DNA from: Leuctra nigra
Lineage: Eukaryota > Arthropoda > Insecta > Plecoptera > Leuctridae
DNA: 64,000 bases
Direction of reading: 5' to 3'
Assembly (NCBI GenBank): GCA_934045905.1
Contig: OW203764.1
Location: 32,777,629 to 32,841,628 of the forward strand
Shown here: one piece after another, positions 20,945 through 33,210 of the stretch
How the letters are laid out: each line of letters begins with the position of its first letter
How positions within the stretch are numbered: position 1 is the first letter of the stretch
Notes under the pieces: model-generated
Database searches by the model: none
Told to the model about the DNA's origin: nothing
The model's input: the letters and a program-made list of their open reading frames with translations, nothing else
Position numbers and translations under genes: made by a program

Positions 20945-23698
20945 CTAGGAAAACGCTCAGTGTAACGCGTTGATGAGCGAGCACGGACACGCGCAACACC
21001 TCGAACCGAAATTATGTCTATCAAAAATATCATTAAAAGCCAATAATTCTTGAAATTCTTCAGACTTGTAGGTATAAAAATCTCCAATTATTCCTAAAGT
21101 ATTAGTCCCAATAACCATGCAAAGTTTTAGGTTGATTGATTGAACCTTTATGATTAGAATGTTCCTTGTTAATATTCAAAAATCATAGGATATATTTAAA
21201 AAAATATACCTGGGACCACTCATGTGATATAAGTGTGTGTACTTACACAGTATTAGACGATGTTTTGAGGTCCGTGAAGTTAGCACCGCCCATTAACGCA
21301 CTAATTATCTCATGTGTGGGATGAATTAGTGCACAATTAGTGCGTTCGATCGGCACTAATTTTATAATTAGTGCGTCATCCGTTTCCGAGAAAAACGCAC
21401 TTTACTATGGGCGGTGCCAACTTCACGCAGCACCGCCCATTGACGCACTAATTTTCAAACCCACACAGGCAATTAGTGCACAATTAGTGCGTTCGATCCC
21501 CCCCATTCCCATAATTAGTGCGCACTTACTTTTCGAGTTATTCGTGAATAACCGTGTGCGGTGCAGCACCGCCCATTGAAAATTTCAAGGTTTTCAGCAC
21601 GCCATGTTTTAGTGCACAATTAGTGCGTTCGATTCCCCCCATTCCCATAATTAGTGCGCACTTACTTTTCGAGTTATTCGTGAATAACCGTGGGCGGTGC
21701 AGCACCGCCCATATAAAATTTAAGATTTTCAGCACGCCATGTTTTAGTGCACAATTAGTGCGTTCGATTCCCCCCATTCCCATAATTAGTGCGCACTTAC
21801 TTTTCGAGTTATTCGTGAAAAACCGTGGGTGGTGCAGCACCGCCCATTGAAAAATTCAATGTTTTCAGTACGCCATGTTTTAGTGCACAATTAGTGCGTT
21901 CGATCCCCCCCATTCCCATAATTAGTGCGCACTAACTTTTCGAGTTATTCGCGAATAACCGTGGGCGGTGCAGCACCGCCCATTAAAAATTTCAAGGTTT
22001 TCAGCATGCCATGTTTTAGTGCACAATTAGTGCGTTCGATCCCCACTATTCCCATAATTAGTGCGCACTTACTCTTCGAGTTATTCGGGAATAACCGTGG
22101 GCGGTGCAGCACCGCCCATTGAAAATTTCATGGTTTTCAGCATGCCATGTTTTAGTGCACAATTAGTGCGTTCGATCCCCCCTATTTCCATAATTAGTGC
22201 GCACTTACTTTTCGAGTTCGAGTGCTTACCTTCGAGTGCTGCACCGCTCACGGTTTTTCACGAATAACTCGAAAAGTAGGTGCGCACTAATTATGGGAAT
22301 GGGGGGGATCGAACGCACTAATTGTGCACTTAAACATGGCATGCTGAAAACCTTGAAATTTTCAATGGGCGCTGCTGCACCGCCCACGGTTATTCACGAA
22401 TAACTCGAAAAGTAAGTGCGCACTAATTATGGGAATGGAAGGGATCGAACGCACTAATTGTGCACTAAAACATGGCATGCTGAAAACCTTAAAATTTTCA
22501 ATGGGCGGTGCTGCACCGCCCACGGTTATTTACGAATTACTCGAAAAGTAAGTGCGCACTAATTATGGGAATGGGGGGAATCGAACGCACTAATTGTGCA
22601 CTAAAACATGGCGTACTGAAAACATTGAAATTTTCAATGGGCGGTGCTGCACCGCCCATTGTTTTTCACGAATAACTCGAAAAGTAAGTGCGCACTAATT
22701 ATGGGAATGGGGGGAATCGAACGCACTAATTGTGCACTAAAACATGGCGTGCTGAAAATCTTAAATTTTTAATGGGCGGTGCTGCACCGCCCACGGTTAT
22801 TCACGAATAACTCGAAAAGTAAGTGCGCACTAATTATGGGAATGGGGGGGATCGAACGCACTAATTGTGCACTAATTACCTGTGTGGGTTTTAAAATTAG
22901 TGCGTCAATGGGCGGTGCTGCGTGAAGTTGGCACCGCCCATAGTAAAGTGCGTTTTTCTCGGAAACGGATGACGCACTAATTATAAAATTAGTGCCGATC
23001 AAACGCACTAATTGTGCACTAATTCATCCCACACATGAGATAATTAGTGCGTTAATGGGCGGTGCTAACTTCACGGACCTGATGTTTTGAACGGTCATAT
23101 CAGTTTCATACGTTTGAAAGTTTCTGCTCTAACTACCTTGGAACTATAAAGAGTCGAAGTAGCCGTGATCAACATTTTTGAGTAATGTGACAGCCAACAC
23201 ACAAAACGTCCGTAAAATGTCAATAACTTTTGGATTTAAACACAGATAAGTCTGAAAATTGTCAAAAATACAGATAATGTTGGTCTTAATGACCATGCAA
23301 AGTTTTAAGTTGATCGGCCATACGGTTCTAGTTTAAATTTCAAAAATCATATGAAAGTTTTTTTAAATTTTAACCAATGGGAGGATTTGGCTGAAACTTT
23401 GTATGATTGGGTACAATGTTGGTCGTAATGACTTGTCAAAATTTCAAATTGCTCGGAACAACCAATCAATAGATTTTTTTAAAAAAATTTGAACCAATCA
23501 CATGAGCCCGTTCAAAAACGATCCCAGGGACCGCATAGATTACGTTAGTATATGTGCAAAATTTCAGATCGATTGGTTGTGCCGTTTGACCTGGGCTGTG
23601 AACACAAAAAAACAAACAAAAAAACAACACAAAAAAAAACACACAGAGAAAGTGCCATAAGTGTACCGTGGTGACGCTCGCTGCTACGCTCGCTCAAT
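20945..23698 (+). repeat. Interspersed repeat family A, copy 2 (interrupted)
   Basis: 5' signature at 20945 and 3' signature CTACGCTCGCTCAAT ending at 23698. The body is split at 21268-23080 by the foldback satellite element. On removing that element and one copy of the 9-bp duplication, the flanks rejoin as in the uninterrupted copy near 59720. Confidence 0.8.
21268..23080. mobile_element. Foldback element with satellite-like inverted arms
   Basis: 1813 bp, ends AGGTCCGTGAAG and CTTCACGGACCT, flanked by the perfect 9-bp duplication GATGTTTTG (21259-21267, 23081-23089). Outer arms of roughly 220 bp are followed by about five tandem ~136-bp units on each side in opposite orientation, meeting at a short spacer near 22220-22255. 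The landmark TTCGAG recurs at 21532, 21668, 21803, 21939, 22075 and 22211. Open frames inside are repeats of the same unit and not genes. The architecture and the 9-bp duplication match Drosophila FB-type/MULE-like foldback elements. Confidence 0.9.
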
Positions 23699-24251
23699 AA
23701 TCGAGACCGCTCTTAAGGTAGAACCACCATAACCTCAATGTTTCCGATTTACTTGAAATTTTGGTGACTTATTGATAATCATGCAATACACAATCTATGA
23801 AAAAATGAAACACTTCTCGTGTCCAGTTTCTGAGATAAATTGATTTGTCTCCACCATGTTATCTTATGGCGGAAAAAGAAAATCGTGTCATTTTTAGGCT
23901 AAAATGAAGATCTATTTTTTTTGTCTCGATAGATTTGAGTAAAAAACTTTTTTTATGGTAGACATATGGACATACTATCAGGAAAAAAATTGAAAACAAT
24001 ACCAACGTGTGCTATTTTAAAAGTTATATACCAAATTCGAAATGATTTTCCTATACCTCCCATGTTAAAGTTTTGTTCATCCTCTGATAACATAAAATTG
24101 AAAACTCATTGTTGGACTGGAGTTGCAAACTACAGAACATTAAATGAGTCTGTTGTACTTAAATATAGTTGAAATGTAGGAAAACGTTTTTTGAACTTGT
24201 AATTTCAAGAATATTTTTTTTTTGTATATGTCGATCGATTGCTCCCCCTTA
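23699..24251. other. Intergenic, no gene recognised
   Basis: AT-rich sequence between repeat A copy 2 and a GC-rich TIR element. No coding or structural feature seen. Confidence 0.5.
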
Positions 24252-24604
24252 AGCCCGTCTTCCATGGTCGCGGATTTTTGCCGCAACGCGATTCCGCGCC
24301 ACAATCTTGGCCTCTCAGCCAATCAGTGCTCGAATCGCAGCGCCGCGTGACGTCACGCGAACCGCAGCTGAATGTTGAGCCAACTTCAATACTTGCGATT
24401 CTGCGACGCGGCGGCGGTTTCGCCGCATGCGCTGTAAACGACTACCGGTAGGAGCGCTCTGGCGCTGTTCGTAATTGCTTAAAATTCCGCTAGGTTCGTC
24501 TCAAAATATCGCGCCGCAACCGCAAATCATGGAAGACGATGGGTGCGAAATCGTCCCGCAAAACCGCATCGCGGCGAAAAAACCGTGACCATGGAAGAAG
24601 CACT
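24252..24604. mobile_element. GC-rich TIR element with TTA flanks
   Basis: 353 bp. CTTCCATGGTCGCGG near the left end is inverted in CCGTGACCATGGAAG near the right, and the interior is rich in CGCGGCG words. TTA lies on both sides (24249-24251, 24605-24607), as for PIF/Harbinger-type insertions. Confidence 0.6.
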
Positions 24605-24628
24605 TTATGGCATTAGTGTGTGTGTACA

Positions 24629-25392
24629 CTAGGAAAACGCTCTGTGTAACGCGTTGATGAGCGAGCACGGATATGCGCAACACATCGAACCGAAATTCTG
24701 TCTATTGAAAATGTCATTAAAAGCCAATGATTCTTTAATTTCGTCACAGACTGGTATGAAAATCTCCAAATATTCCTGTAGTATTAGTCCCAATAACCAT
24801 GCAAATTGAACCTTTATGTTATTAAAAACAAGAAGAGATTATATACCAGTTAGTATACTAATTATTACAACCAACTATTGGAAACCTGGTATTCAATTTA
24901 AAAGCCACACATTAAAACAATATTTCGATGATTATTCTATCATCTTCATCAGTCAACTGACGACATTCGCCAGCTTTCCCCCCTTTCATCAAAAAACCGC
25001 TACACCATGACTCACCTCGGTCAAAACTAAAAGTACATTACGTCCTAATAACTAAAGGTAAATGAGTCAGGTACACATAATATCACAGATTAATTAATTG
25101 CGAAGCAGTTTATTGATGTCAGGAGTCAACAAAGACCTCCATGACTCATCGAACATAAAATTACTCTGGCTAATAATTAGACGATATGTGTGGCTTTTAA
25201 ATTAAATACCAGGTTTCCAATAGTTGGTTGTAATAATTTGAACCTTTATGATTAAAATGTTTCTTGTTAATATTCAAAAATCATAGGATCATTTAAAAAA
25301 AATATACCTGGGACCACTCATATCCCGCAGAATCGGGAATGCTAATGTTATAGAATAGGACCCCGGAAAAATTACTGATAAAAGTGTGTGTA
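24629..25392 (+). repeat. Interspersed repeat family A, copy 3 (interrupted)
   Basis: Begins with CTAGGAAAACGCTCTGTG and the ACGCGTTGATGAGCGAGC word. The body is broken by the TIR element at 24860-25238 and resumes with AACCTTTATG. It runs into copy 4 before reaching a 3' signature. Confidence 0.65.
24860..25238. mobile_element. TIR element with 52-bp near-perfect ends
   Basis: 24860-24911 and 25187-25238 are inverted copies differing at one position by eye (51/52). The outermost bases are AATTATTACAACC and GGTTGTAATAATT. TTGAACCTTTATG occurs on both sides of the insertion, though 42 bp separate the left copy from the left TIR, so the true left boundary is uncertain. Confidence 0.7.
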
Positions 25393-25403
25393 CTTACACA
25401 ATA

Positions 25404-26843
25404 CTAGGAAAACGCTCAGTGTAACGCGTTGATGAGCGAGCACAGAACATGCAACATCCCCATAGTAACGATGCACGACACGGCACAAGACGATTTTCTC
25501 TGCAATTTTTCAATCTCCATAATACTCTGGATGAATAACAGATCCATTGTGTCGTGAAGTCTACATACCTTCTCCAGAAATCTCTTGTAACATCCCATTC
25601 TAAACTCGTAAAATTACAATTAATACTTGACTAATTGGGCTTACAATATGTAAAATTTAATATTAAGTTGGTCTTGATCACCATGCAAAATTTGAACTTA
25701 ATGTGAACATTTTTATTGTCGACCAATCAGAAGACATTATTTAAACTTAAACCAATTAGAGGATTTGGCCTTCGTACTGCATCCGATTTTATGCGCTAGC
25801 TCAAAAATGCTTTCATTTTACTGTACATTGTGGATAGCTTGGCTGCTCTACAGGCCTTGCCTTGGAACAGAGTCTTAAGTGGCCCATACACGGTCAATCT
25901 TGCATGACAAACTTACTTGACAAGCCCGGCATGACGGCATGACAAACCTGAACAACGCCCACACACGTTCAATTTAGGTTTGACAGTTCAGACCTTTGGG
26001 GTCATGCGCACTTTATTGCGCAACTTCCAAACAACTACAAAACAGCTGAGTGAGCTGAAAGGTCACGTGCTCCGGCTCTGCATGCTGATTGGCTATTTAT
26101 GTTCAAGCAAGATTGATGACTCCACACACGTCAAACTTGCTTGTCGTCTTGCATGAGCATGAAGCTCGATTTCAGTTTCTGTTGGAACTCCTTCAAGCCA
26201 AATTCCAGGCTTGACAAGCCATCAAATCTGCTCCACACACGATCAAATTAGCATGTCATGCCGGGCTTGTCATGCAAGTCGTCAAGTAAGATTGACCGTG
26301 TGTGGGGCACTTTAAAGAAGGCAGGGATGACAATTTAGTATACATTTTTCAAGATTATGGAATAAAATGACCTTAAAATGACAAAACTTTTGAAAATAAC
26401 GACAGATTAGACTGAAAATTGGCAAAAATATCTAAAATGTTGGTACCAATTACCACGCGAAGTTTCTAGTTGATCGGTCAATCTGTTCTAGTTTAAATTA
26501 CAAAAATCACCGTAAAAATGGTTTCAAATTTGAACCAATGGGAGGATTTGGCTGAAATTTATTATGATTGGGTAAATTGTTGGTTGAAATGACTTTGCTA
26601 AATTTCAAATTGATCGGAACAACCAATCGAAATATAATTTTTTTTAAATTTGAACCAATCACAGGAGCCCGTTCAAAAACGATCCCAGGGACCTCATAGA
26701 TTACGTTAGTATGTGTACAAAATTTCAGATCGATTGCTTGAGCGGTTTGACCTGGGCTGTGAACACAAAAAAAAAACAAAAAAAAAAAACACAGAGAAAG
26801 TGCCATAAGAGTACAGTGGTGACGCTCGCTACGCTCGCTCAAA
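25404..26843 (+). repeat. Interspersed repeat family A, copy 4 (interrupted)
   Basis: 5' signature at 25404 and 3' signature CTACGCTCGCTCAA ending at 26843. Interrupted by unrelated sequence at about 25445-25615 and by the TIR element at 25877-26312. Confidence 0.7.
25877..26312. mobile_element. TIR element (ACACGGTCAATCTT ends)
   Basis: 436 bp. Left end AAGTGGCCCATACACGGTC, right end GACCGTGTGTGGGGCACTT, inverted with three mismatches over 27 bp; the arms include a second pairing GCCCGGCATGAC / GTCATGCCGGGC. A TTAA spans both junctions, compatible with a piggyBac-like target, but TTAA also partly belongs to the TIR. Confidence 0.65.
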
Positions 26844-28300
26844 AATTTCAGTTCGATCGGTTGAACATACACAGAGTCGTCGAATGGGGGGGGGGGGGGG
26901 GGTTTGGATGGAATCGTTCCATCTCGTTCCATCTCGTTCCATAGTTCCATCTCCCCATGGACAATATGTCCACTTCACCATCTCCCCATAAAAGATTTAA
27001 AAACGCACCTATTTATACTTCAAAATATTATCATTTTCAGAGAATTTGTCAATTTTAGCCTCTAGACGCCATTTGTCGAGATAAAAATATGCTTAAAATA
27101 GCGTCTAAATCGCGTAGAAATGCATCATATTAATTATAAAATTCCAAAAAAAAAACAAAAAAAAAACGGGCTTTGTGCCCCGGACCCGCATGTTGCTGCC
27201 CCCCCCCCCCCCCCCCCCCATTAACTTGGAGCATTTTTTTAACAATGCACCATCCCCCCATGGACCGACTTCCAATTCGACCACTGCATACACAAAAAGC
27301 CGAGAAAGTGGCATAAGCCTATCTTAGAGACGCCAAGTATATGGCATCATTACGCCTCCCCCCCCCCCCTGTTTCAGTAATTAAATTCCCACAAATAAGT
27401 GATACGTGATGGAGCCACTTCTGGCAAGATGGCTACTGTCAGGTCAACATATTAATTTGTTTGTTTTTACATTTCGTGTTTCCATAAAGCAGTGAAAAAA
27501 CAAAAAACAAATGAAATTGATATTTAGTTATAAATTTACTTTCTTGGCCATAACAAACAACTATATCAAATATTTGTATTTATATTTATGCAAATGCGCC
27601 CTTGATAGCCGCCATTTACCTAGTACCACAAAATCCACCAGAGGTCAGTTGTGTTCCTTATTTTCTCGAATACTCTGTGGTTTTCAAGTGTTTGATTTAG
27701 AGAGCAACTTTTCAATTCCACCGCTAGGTCGCGCAGCGTGTTCGCAACATGTAAACTTGTTAGATAACTGAAATGCAAATATTACAATCAGCTATTTCAA
27801 ATGCTGATACATTCATTCTGCTTTACAAAAGAATTATTATGTCTATACATTTGCTTGTTTTTTTGCTACTTTTTGCAGGGCCTGCTTTATTTTATCGATC
27901 AGAAATCCTGTCCAGTAAAGAAGCAGTAAAAATATGGCTTTGGTTCGCGTACGGAATAGAAATGTAGGCCCACTTCTTCACATTTACGTGAATTAGTTTG
28001 TGAGCGACAAATCACATTAGACATGAGAAGATCTGGCAACTCGCTCTAGGGTAGCAAGAGGATTATTCGCCTCACTGGGTTCACTCACTTACACATATCT
28101 TGATTTTATCAGGATTGCACATCAATATAAAATGAGGTATGGATCCTTCGAGACTTTCCCCGAATGAAGTGGATGTGCCAGATCTACAGAACCGGACTGG
28201 GATTGGCGTTTCACTGCTTCATTGGGGAGCAAGTTGGCGCAGGCAGTAGCGGCGACTTCGTAATTGGGACGTAAATTGACTGTGACAAAAACTCTAACAA
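26844..28300. other. Intergenic, homopolymer-rich
   Basis: Contains G17 (26886-26902), a short tandem of GTTCCATCTC (26917-26950), C21 (27199-27219) next to CCCCGGACCCGCATG, and C12 (27358-27369). No gene recognised. Confidence 0.55.
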
Positions 28301-29116
28301 CTTAATTATTTATACAAATAGAACTCTGATTTAGAAGTGAAATATACATACTGGGTTCTGACAGCTGTAACATCTGTAAAATGAACGATATATTTACAGT
28401 AAATTATGCTCTATTTCGAATTAAAAATTCGAACGTTTTTTACTCTAGAGAGATTTCACGACCCCAATTTCATCCCAGAACTATTGTGAATGACGTATGA
28501 AAACATAATCTAGTTGGATCAACCATTTCACTTCAAAAATGTTAAAACTGGAATTTTATGAAAATAATTTTTTCTCCCTTTTACGAAGTCTTTGTCAGAA
28601 AAATATTCGCCTCCAGCAAGCGAGAGTTTTCTGCCAAAGACTTCTAAAAGACAAAACAAATTAAATTCATTAATTAAACTCTTATAATTTACTTATTTAA
28701 ACAATTAGAAGTCCGCCATAGAAGTGTAGGTTACATGTTGTGTTCTAAAGCTCTTAGGCTGCGTTTCACCAAGATTCCAAACCCGGGTTAGAGGCGGTAA
28801 ACCTGGTTTAGGAGCCTCTAAACCAGGTTTACCGCGTCTAACCCGGGTTTGGAATCTTGGTGAAATGCAGCCTTAGTACATCAGTAAAATGAAGGATATT
28901 TTAACAATAAATATATTTCGAATTAAATAATCGACTATTTTTCACTCTAGAGGGTTTTCTTGACTCCAGTTCCGTGGCAGGGCCATTGTAAAAGACATTT
29001 GAACAATTAATCTAGTTCTATCAACCATATTTCACTCTATAAATGTTAAAACTGGAATTTGAAACAATACTTTTTCTGCAATTTACGAAATCTTTACCAG
29101 AAATATATTTGCCTCA
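28301..29116. repeat. Tandem duplication of a ~320-bp segment
   Basis: 28301-28619 and about 28683-29116 align along their length, with shared landmarks ATCWGTAAAATGAA, ACTCTAGAG, AATCTAGTT and AATGTTAAAACTGGAATTT, at perhaps 75% identity. The second copy is longer because it contains the MITE at 28757-28872. Confidence 0.65.
28757..28872. mobile_element. Hairpin MITE with TTA duplication
   Basis: 116-bp near-perfect palindrome with ends GGCTGCGTTTCACC and GGTGAAATGCAGCC and inner AAACCCGGGTTAGA. TTA on both sides (28754-28756, 28873-28875) fits PIF/Harbinger-type targets. The duplicate segment at 28301 lacks it. Confidence 0.8.
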
Positions 29117-29300
29117 GGGGTCCTCAGTTCGATTCCCGATGCCTTCCTTCATGACTCAGTTTTCTTCTGGTTTACTTTAGTCGAGGGATAAAATGAAAAG
29201 GTACCACCGATTCTTTACTATTCTTAATAATCATCATAATTTACATCCGTAACCATTAGCCTCGTTGCAGAACAGTGCGACGTTAAAAAATCTCTAAAAT
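29107..29300 (+). repeat. SINE-like repeat, copy 1
   Basis: Starts with an AGTTCGATTCCC B-box-like word and ends AACAGTGCGACGTTAAA. The 3' portion (CTCGTTGCAGAACAGTGCGA) recurs in the opposite orientation near 59.2 kb. Confidence 0.5.
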
Positions 29301-31126
29301 AAAAGTGACGATAAAACTTATGAGCAAGCAATTTCTGAGATAAGGGAGTATTTTGTACAACTCGTTCTCGCAGGTATTCTGTGTCCAGACAGAGAAACTG
29401 ATAGTGTGGACGTCTAGTCCCTTCATCTACACTGTATTGAATCCATTGTCAACGTACTACATTTCCCATCGGAAATAACTAGGATGTCAATTGTCAACTC
29501 ACGATGAGAAATGTTTTCTTCAAGATTCTGATAGAATCTGTACACGTGTGTGTACTGAAAGAGATTTCAACGAACGGTGCTTTCTGTTTTGACAGAAATG
29601 TTTTTTTTTTTTTTAATGATTCGGTCACTAAGCTGTTTCAGAGAAAACGCAAAGCTGACGCGGGAAAAGTTGAGAGGTAAAAGAAGTAAAATGTTCTCAC
29701 CAGAATTAACCCCGGGCAGAGTTACAAGGCCGGGCAATCGCGAAACAGCGACCTTTATCTTCGCGGAAAGATAAAGAAAATAAAAAATATAGAAAATTGT
29801 AATTGAATACTATTTTTTGGTCTAAGCATGTAGAAAATAAAATGTAGAAAAACTAGAAAAGCAGAGATGATAGATCATCAGACAAAGAATAATTCATTGG
29901 AACGAATTGGCTGGTAAATCTTCCCGAATTTATTCAAACCGTCCGTTAGCTGCTCGAAATTGATTACTAACCTAAATTTTAATTTTACGACGGAAATTAA
30001 AACCTAGGTACTTTAAGAAAGTTTAGATTGTTCAGTTTCCAATTTTGTTTTCATGGATTTATAATTCTGAATAATTTGTCTTTTCTACTTAAGAAATAAA
30101 TTATATTCGCAAATATCTAAATGTGCACTTCTTATAGCCAGAACTCTAAAGATTACTGTTTGAAAATGTACTAAGTGCACTGGCGCCAATGCACAAAATG
30201 TCATGTAGGTAACCGTTGTGCTTTTAGTAAAACAAAGAAAAAATATAAACAATGAAAAACGAAAAGAAATATTGATCGTATCCATGATTCGCTTCGCAAC
30301 ATTCTTTTTTTACGTGGTGGAAATAGGTATGGGTTTTATAGAATTTTACAATCATTAATCAATTTTGTTTTATTTACACACAATATAGCATACACATAAA
30401 TTATGAGAACATAGAAAACACCACAAACCCAGATGGGCTCATCTGTGGAACATGAAAAACAAGAAGGAAAAAAATAAGAACAATTAATGTAAGAAGAATA
30501 TAGAACGAGTGAATCAGCTCTAAGAAATCTCAAATTAACAGAAAGAACTTACTCAACAAAACATAAAAATGTAATCGCATAAACCATCATTTCAGCAGAA
30601 AATGTGTATTATGAAATAGTAGTATGAATTGTGTAACTCTGTTTTGTATGAAATAAAATGTACTCTTGATTTAACTGTTGCTCATTAGTTATCGGCAATA
30701 ACAGATATTTGAGTTAATGTTGAGTGGCCACTAAGTAATTGTTATTGCTGATGCACTATACTGTTATTACTCAACGCTGGTGGAGGTGCCGTGAATATAA
30801 ACTATGCATTTCGTCTATACACGAAGTCTACTTAAGTCACATTAAATTAATTATATAATCATTTTAATAATTGCTCGTTGCAATTAGGATGCATTTATGC
30901 GCGCCTGCATGCCTGTGATTTGCATGCAAGAGAGTTCGAAGGAAATGTGATCGGCATTATCGTGGGCTGACTGACGACGATCACAAGGGCAGTAATAAAG
31001 TCCGCTCGTGCAACTAATGTGGGCGTTTCTCATAAACCAGGTCAATATCAGTGAATACATCGCCAGTTATAATCGGCAGGCTCAACTTCTCGTCAAATAT
31101 TACAACATTCCTTCGCTTATTTTGTT
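29301..31126. other. Intergenic, no gene recognised
   Basis: AT-rich. Short open frames only, none with recognisable similarity. Confidence 0.45.
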
Positions 31127-31300
31127 CGTTCAGATGGAATCCAACATCTGCCACCATTTGTGGATTTTCAATATTGAGATATCTTGGTTTATTCCGTCTC
31201 CACTTTTGTTACAATGGTTTAGATATCACATATCAAACCGTTATATCCACAGGAGAACAATATAGTCAACTCTCGTGATAAGAATTACTCCAGAGAGATA
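31127..31300 (+). repeat. Dispersed repeat C, copy 1
   Basis: Shares TCTGCCACCATTTGT, GATTTTCAATATTGA, TCTTGGTTTATTCC and CCACAGGAGA, in order, with 32619-32783. A direct dispersed duplication of unknown nature. Confidence 0.65.
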
Positions 31301-31339
31301 TGCTATCATCTTTGTCCGATGCCACCTCATATACATATT

Positions 31340-31650
31340 ATTAACCCCCCCCCTCCACCCCCCTGCCCCCTCCCCCCCTGCCACCTTGACGCGGTGGTGG
31401 GGCTTAAGGGGCCAACAAACATTACACGGGCTGCTCCTAACTAAAAGCAGTTCAGGGTCGACCTGGTCCCATGGCCTCCCCAAATTCCCGGGCCCCTCGG
31501 GCCGGCTTCCCCCTCGAGATGGTGATTCCCCTGAAATCGAAGTCTCCCTCCCCCCCCAGCCCGTCCCCATTCCAGCCTGACCTTCCCACCAGTGCTGCAC
31601 TCCTCCGGGCCGGGCCCCCTTTGGTCGACCCATCCCTATGTCCTCCCTAT
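31340..31650. other. GC-rich C-run segment
   Basis: Abrupt 300-bp GC-rich block with C-runs (CCCCCCCCCC) and words such as GACGCGGTGGTGGGGCTTA. Open frames in it are products of low stop density. It looks like a fragment of a transposable element or a GC-rich insert. Class not determined. Confidence 0.45.
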
Positions 31651-32618
31651 TATTCAACAACATTATCAGAATCTTAATGTGCGCAAAATGACCTCTTTGT
31701 CGACGCGCCGTTAAACATTATGATACTACTGCTATAAATATACTATCTTCAAATATCTCCCGAATCTTCTGATAACCGATCTTCTTCACCGCTTATCAGT
31801 CTCTCTATTGGTGCGGTCGGAGCACACAGCCCAGTCCGTCATCTAACAGCCCTGAGGCACTACAAAGTGCTTTACCATCGTCCTTTTGAAACTCTATAAA
31901 TCTCACATTGTTGTGATGTCTTACATTGGAGCTATGGCCAACACGACCACATACATTATATCAAACTTGCCAACCATTGGATTAATGTTTTCGTGAAAGC
32001 TTTGAGAATCCATAGTAGAAATCAAGAACAGAAATGTCAGAATGTATCGCACTTTATAACTACAATTAGATTGCTATTACTTGATGATATTATCGCCTGA
32101 CAGTAAAAGGTCACTAACAGCATATGATATGATATTGATTTACGTTCTTCTATAATTGACAATGAGTATGGTTGATGACGTTCGTGACACAGCTGAATGT
32201 TATGGACATGATGTTAGTGAGTTTATGCTGTTTGACGACGAAATCAAGATTCCGAGTCGCTGGTTCAGCTGAGTGAGCAGGAAGTAGGCGATGAAATAAT
32301 CTTGTGAAAGACAAGAGTTGATGTATCTCTACCTGAAGCAAACTCTTCCTTGCTGTTGGATTTGGCAATGGGAAATAACTCATTTTCTAATTAATTATTT
32401 ATAACAAGAAGCCTCCAGGGGTTTGATTTCAAAAGTAACTACATCATTGGGTGACAAAAGTGGAAATGGAATGAAAGGAGTGTATTATTCAATATTTAAA
32501 ATATACAAATGGTGACAGATGTGGGATTACATCTGAATATTGATATAAGTAATTTTTTTTTTTTTAGTGTGACCTTTTCAGGACTAACAAAGCACCAATC
32601 ACTTATTTCTACATTCAT
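31651..32618. other. Intergenic; weak dispersed repeat near 31.9 kb
   Basis: 31896-31996 shares ATCTCACATTGTTG and CTATGGCC words with 47735-47855. Otherwise no feature is seen. Confidence 0.4.
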
Positions 32619-32783
32619 ATAAAATCCCACGTCTGCCACCATTTGTAGATTTTCAATATTGACATCTCTTGGTTTATTCCCTCTCGTCGCTTCTCACACA
32701 GTTATTTAGACATAACGTATGTCCTTACAAACCACAGGAGACAAAAGTCAACTTTAATGATATATGAATTCCTCGAGAAATAG
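32619..32783 (+). repeat. Dispersed repeat C, copy 2
   Basis: Collinear with 31127-31300 over about 165 bp, perhaps 75% identical by eye. Confidence 0.65.
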
Positions 32784-33210
32784 ATGTTATTTCCAAGAAA
32801 ACAAAATAAAATGCCACTGAGCCAACAAAAGCCCCCATCGGAGCAAAAGTCACCGAGACTTCCTGTTCAGCCTTTGAAGATAACTTTTTCAATTATTTTA
32901 AAAACATTCTTCTTGAGGCTGTTCAGATTGTTTGTTTTAAACATGCACTAATTAGAGCATGACATAATTGAACACAGCAGAGTATTATTAGATTGTCTAC
33001 GCTACTTCAGTTTCTGACACTAATGAACGGAGGTATTATTTACCAGAGATCACGTGATTCTCGACTCGGCTCCTTGTCTTTCTCAACATTTCTTCGCCGC
33101 CCACGACTCTAATAATACCCTGTCATGCACCAGAATATCCTAATTAGTAAGAATAAAAAACTAATCGCTCTCGAAAACAATTTAGAATAATTAGCCAATT
33201 ATCATAGATA

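Noticed and set aside
21340..22403. Series of similar 65-100-codon frames
   Set aside because: They repeat with the 136-bp unit of the foldback element and appear on both strands; a by-product of the satellite.
26507..26950. 147-codon minus-strand frame with Pro-rich start
   Set aside because: It runs through a G-run and the body of a family A repeat.
31241..31663. 140-codon minus-strand frame, Gly/Arg-rich
   Set aside because: A consequence of the GC-rich C-run block; low complexity and no family match.
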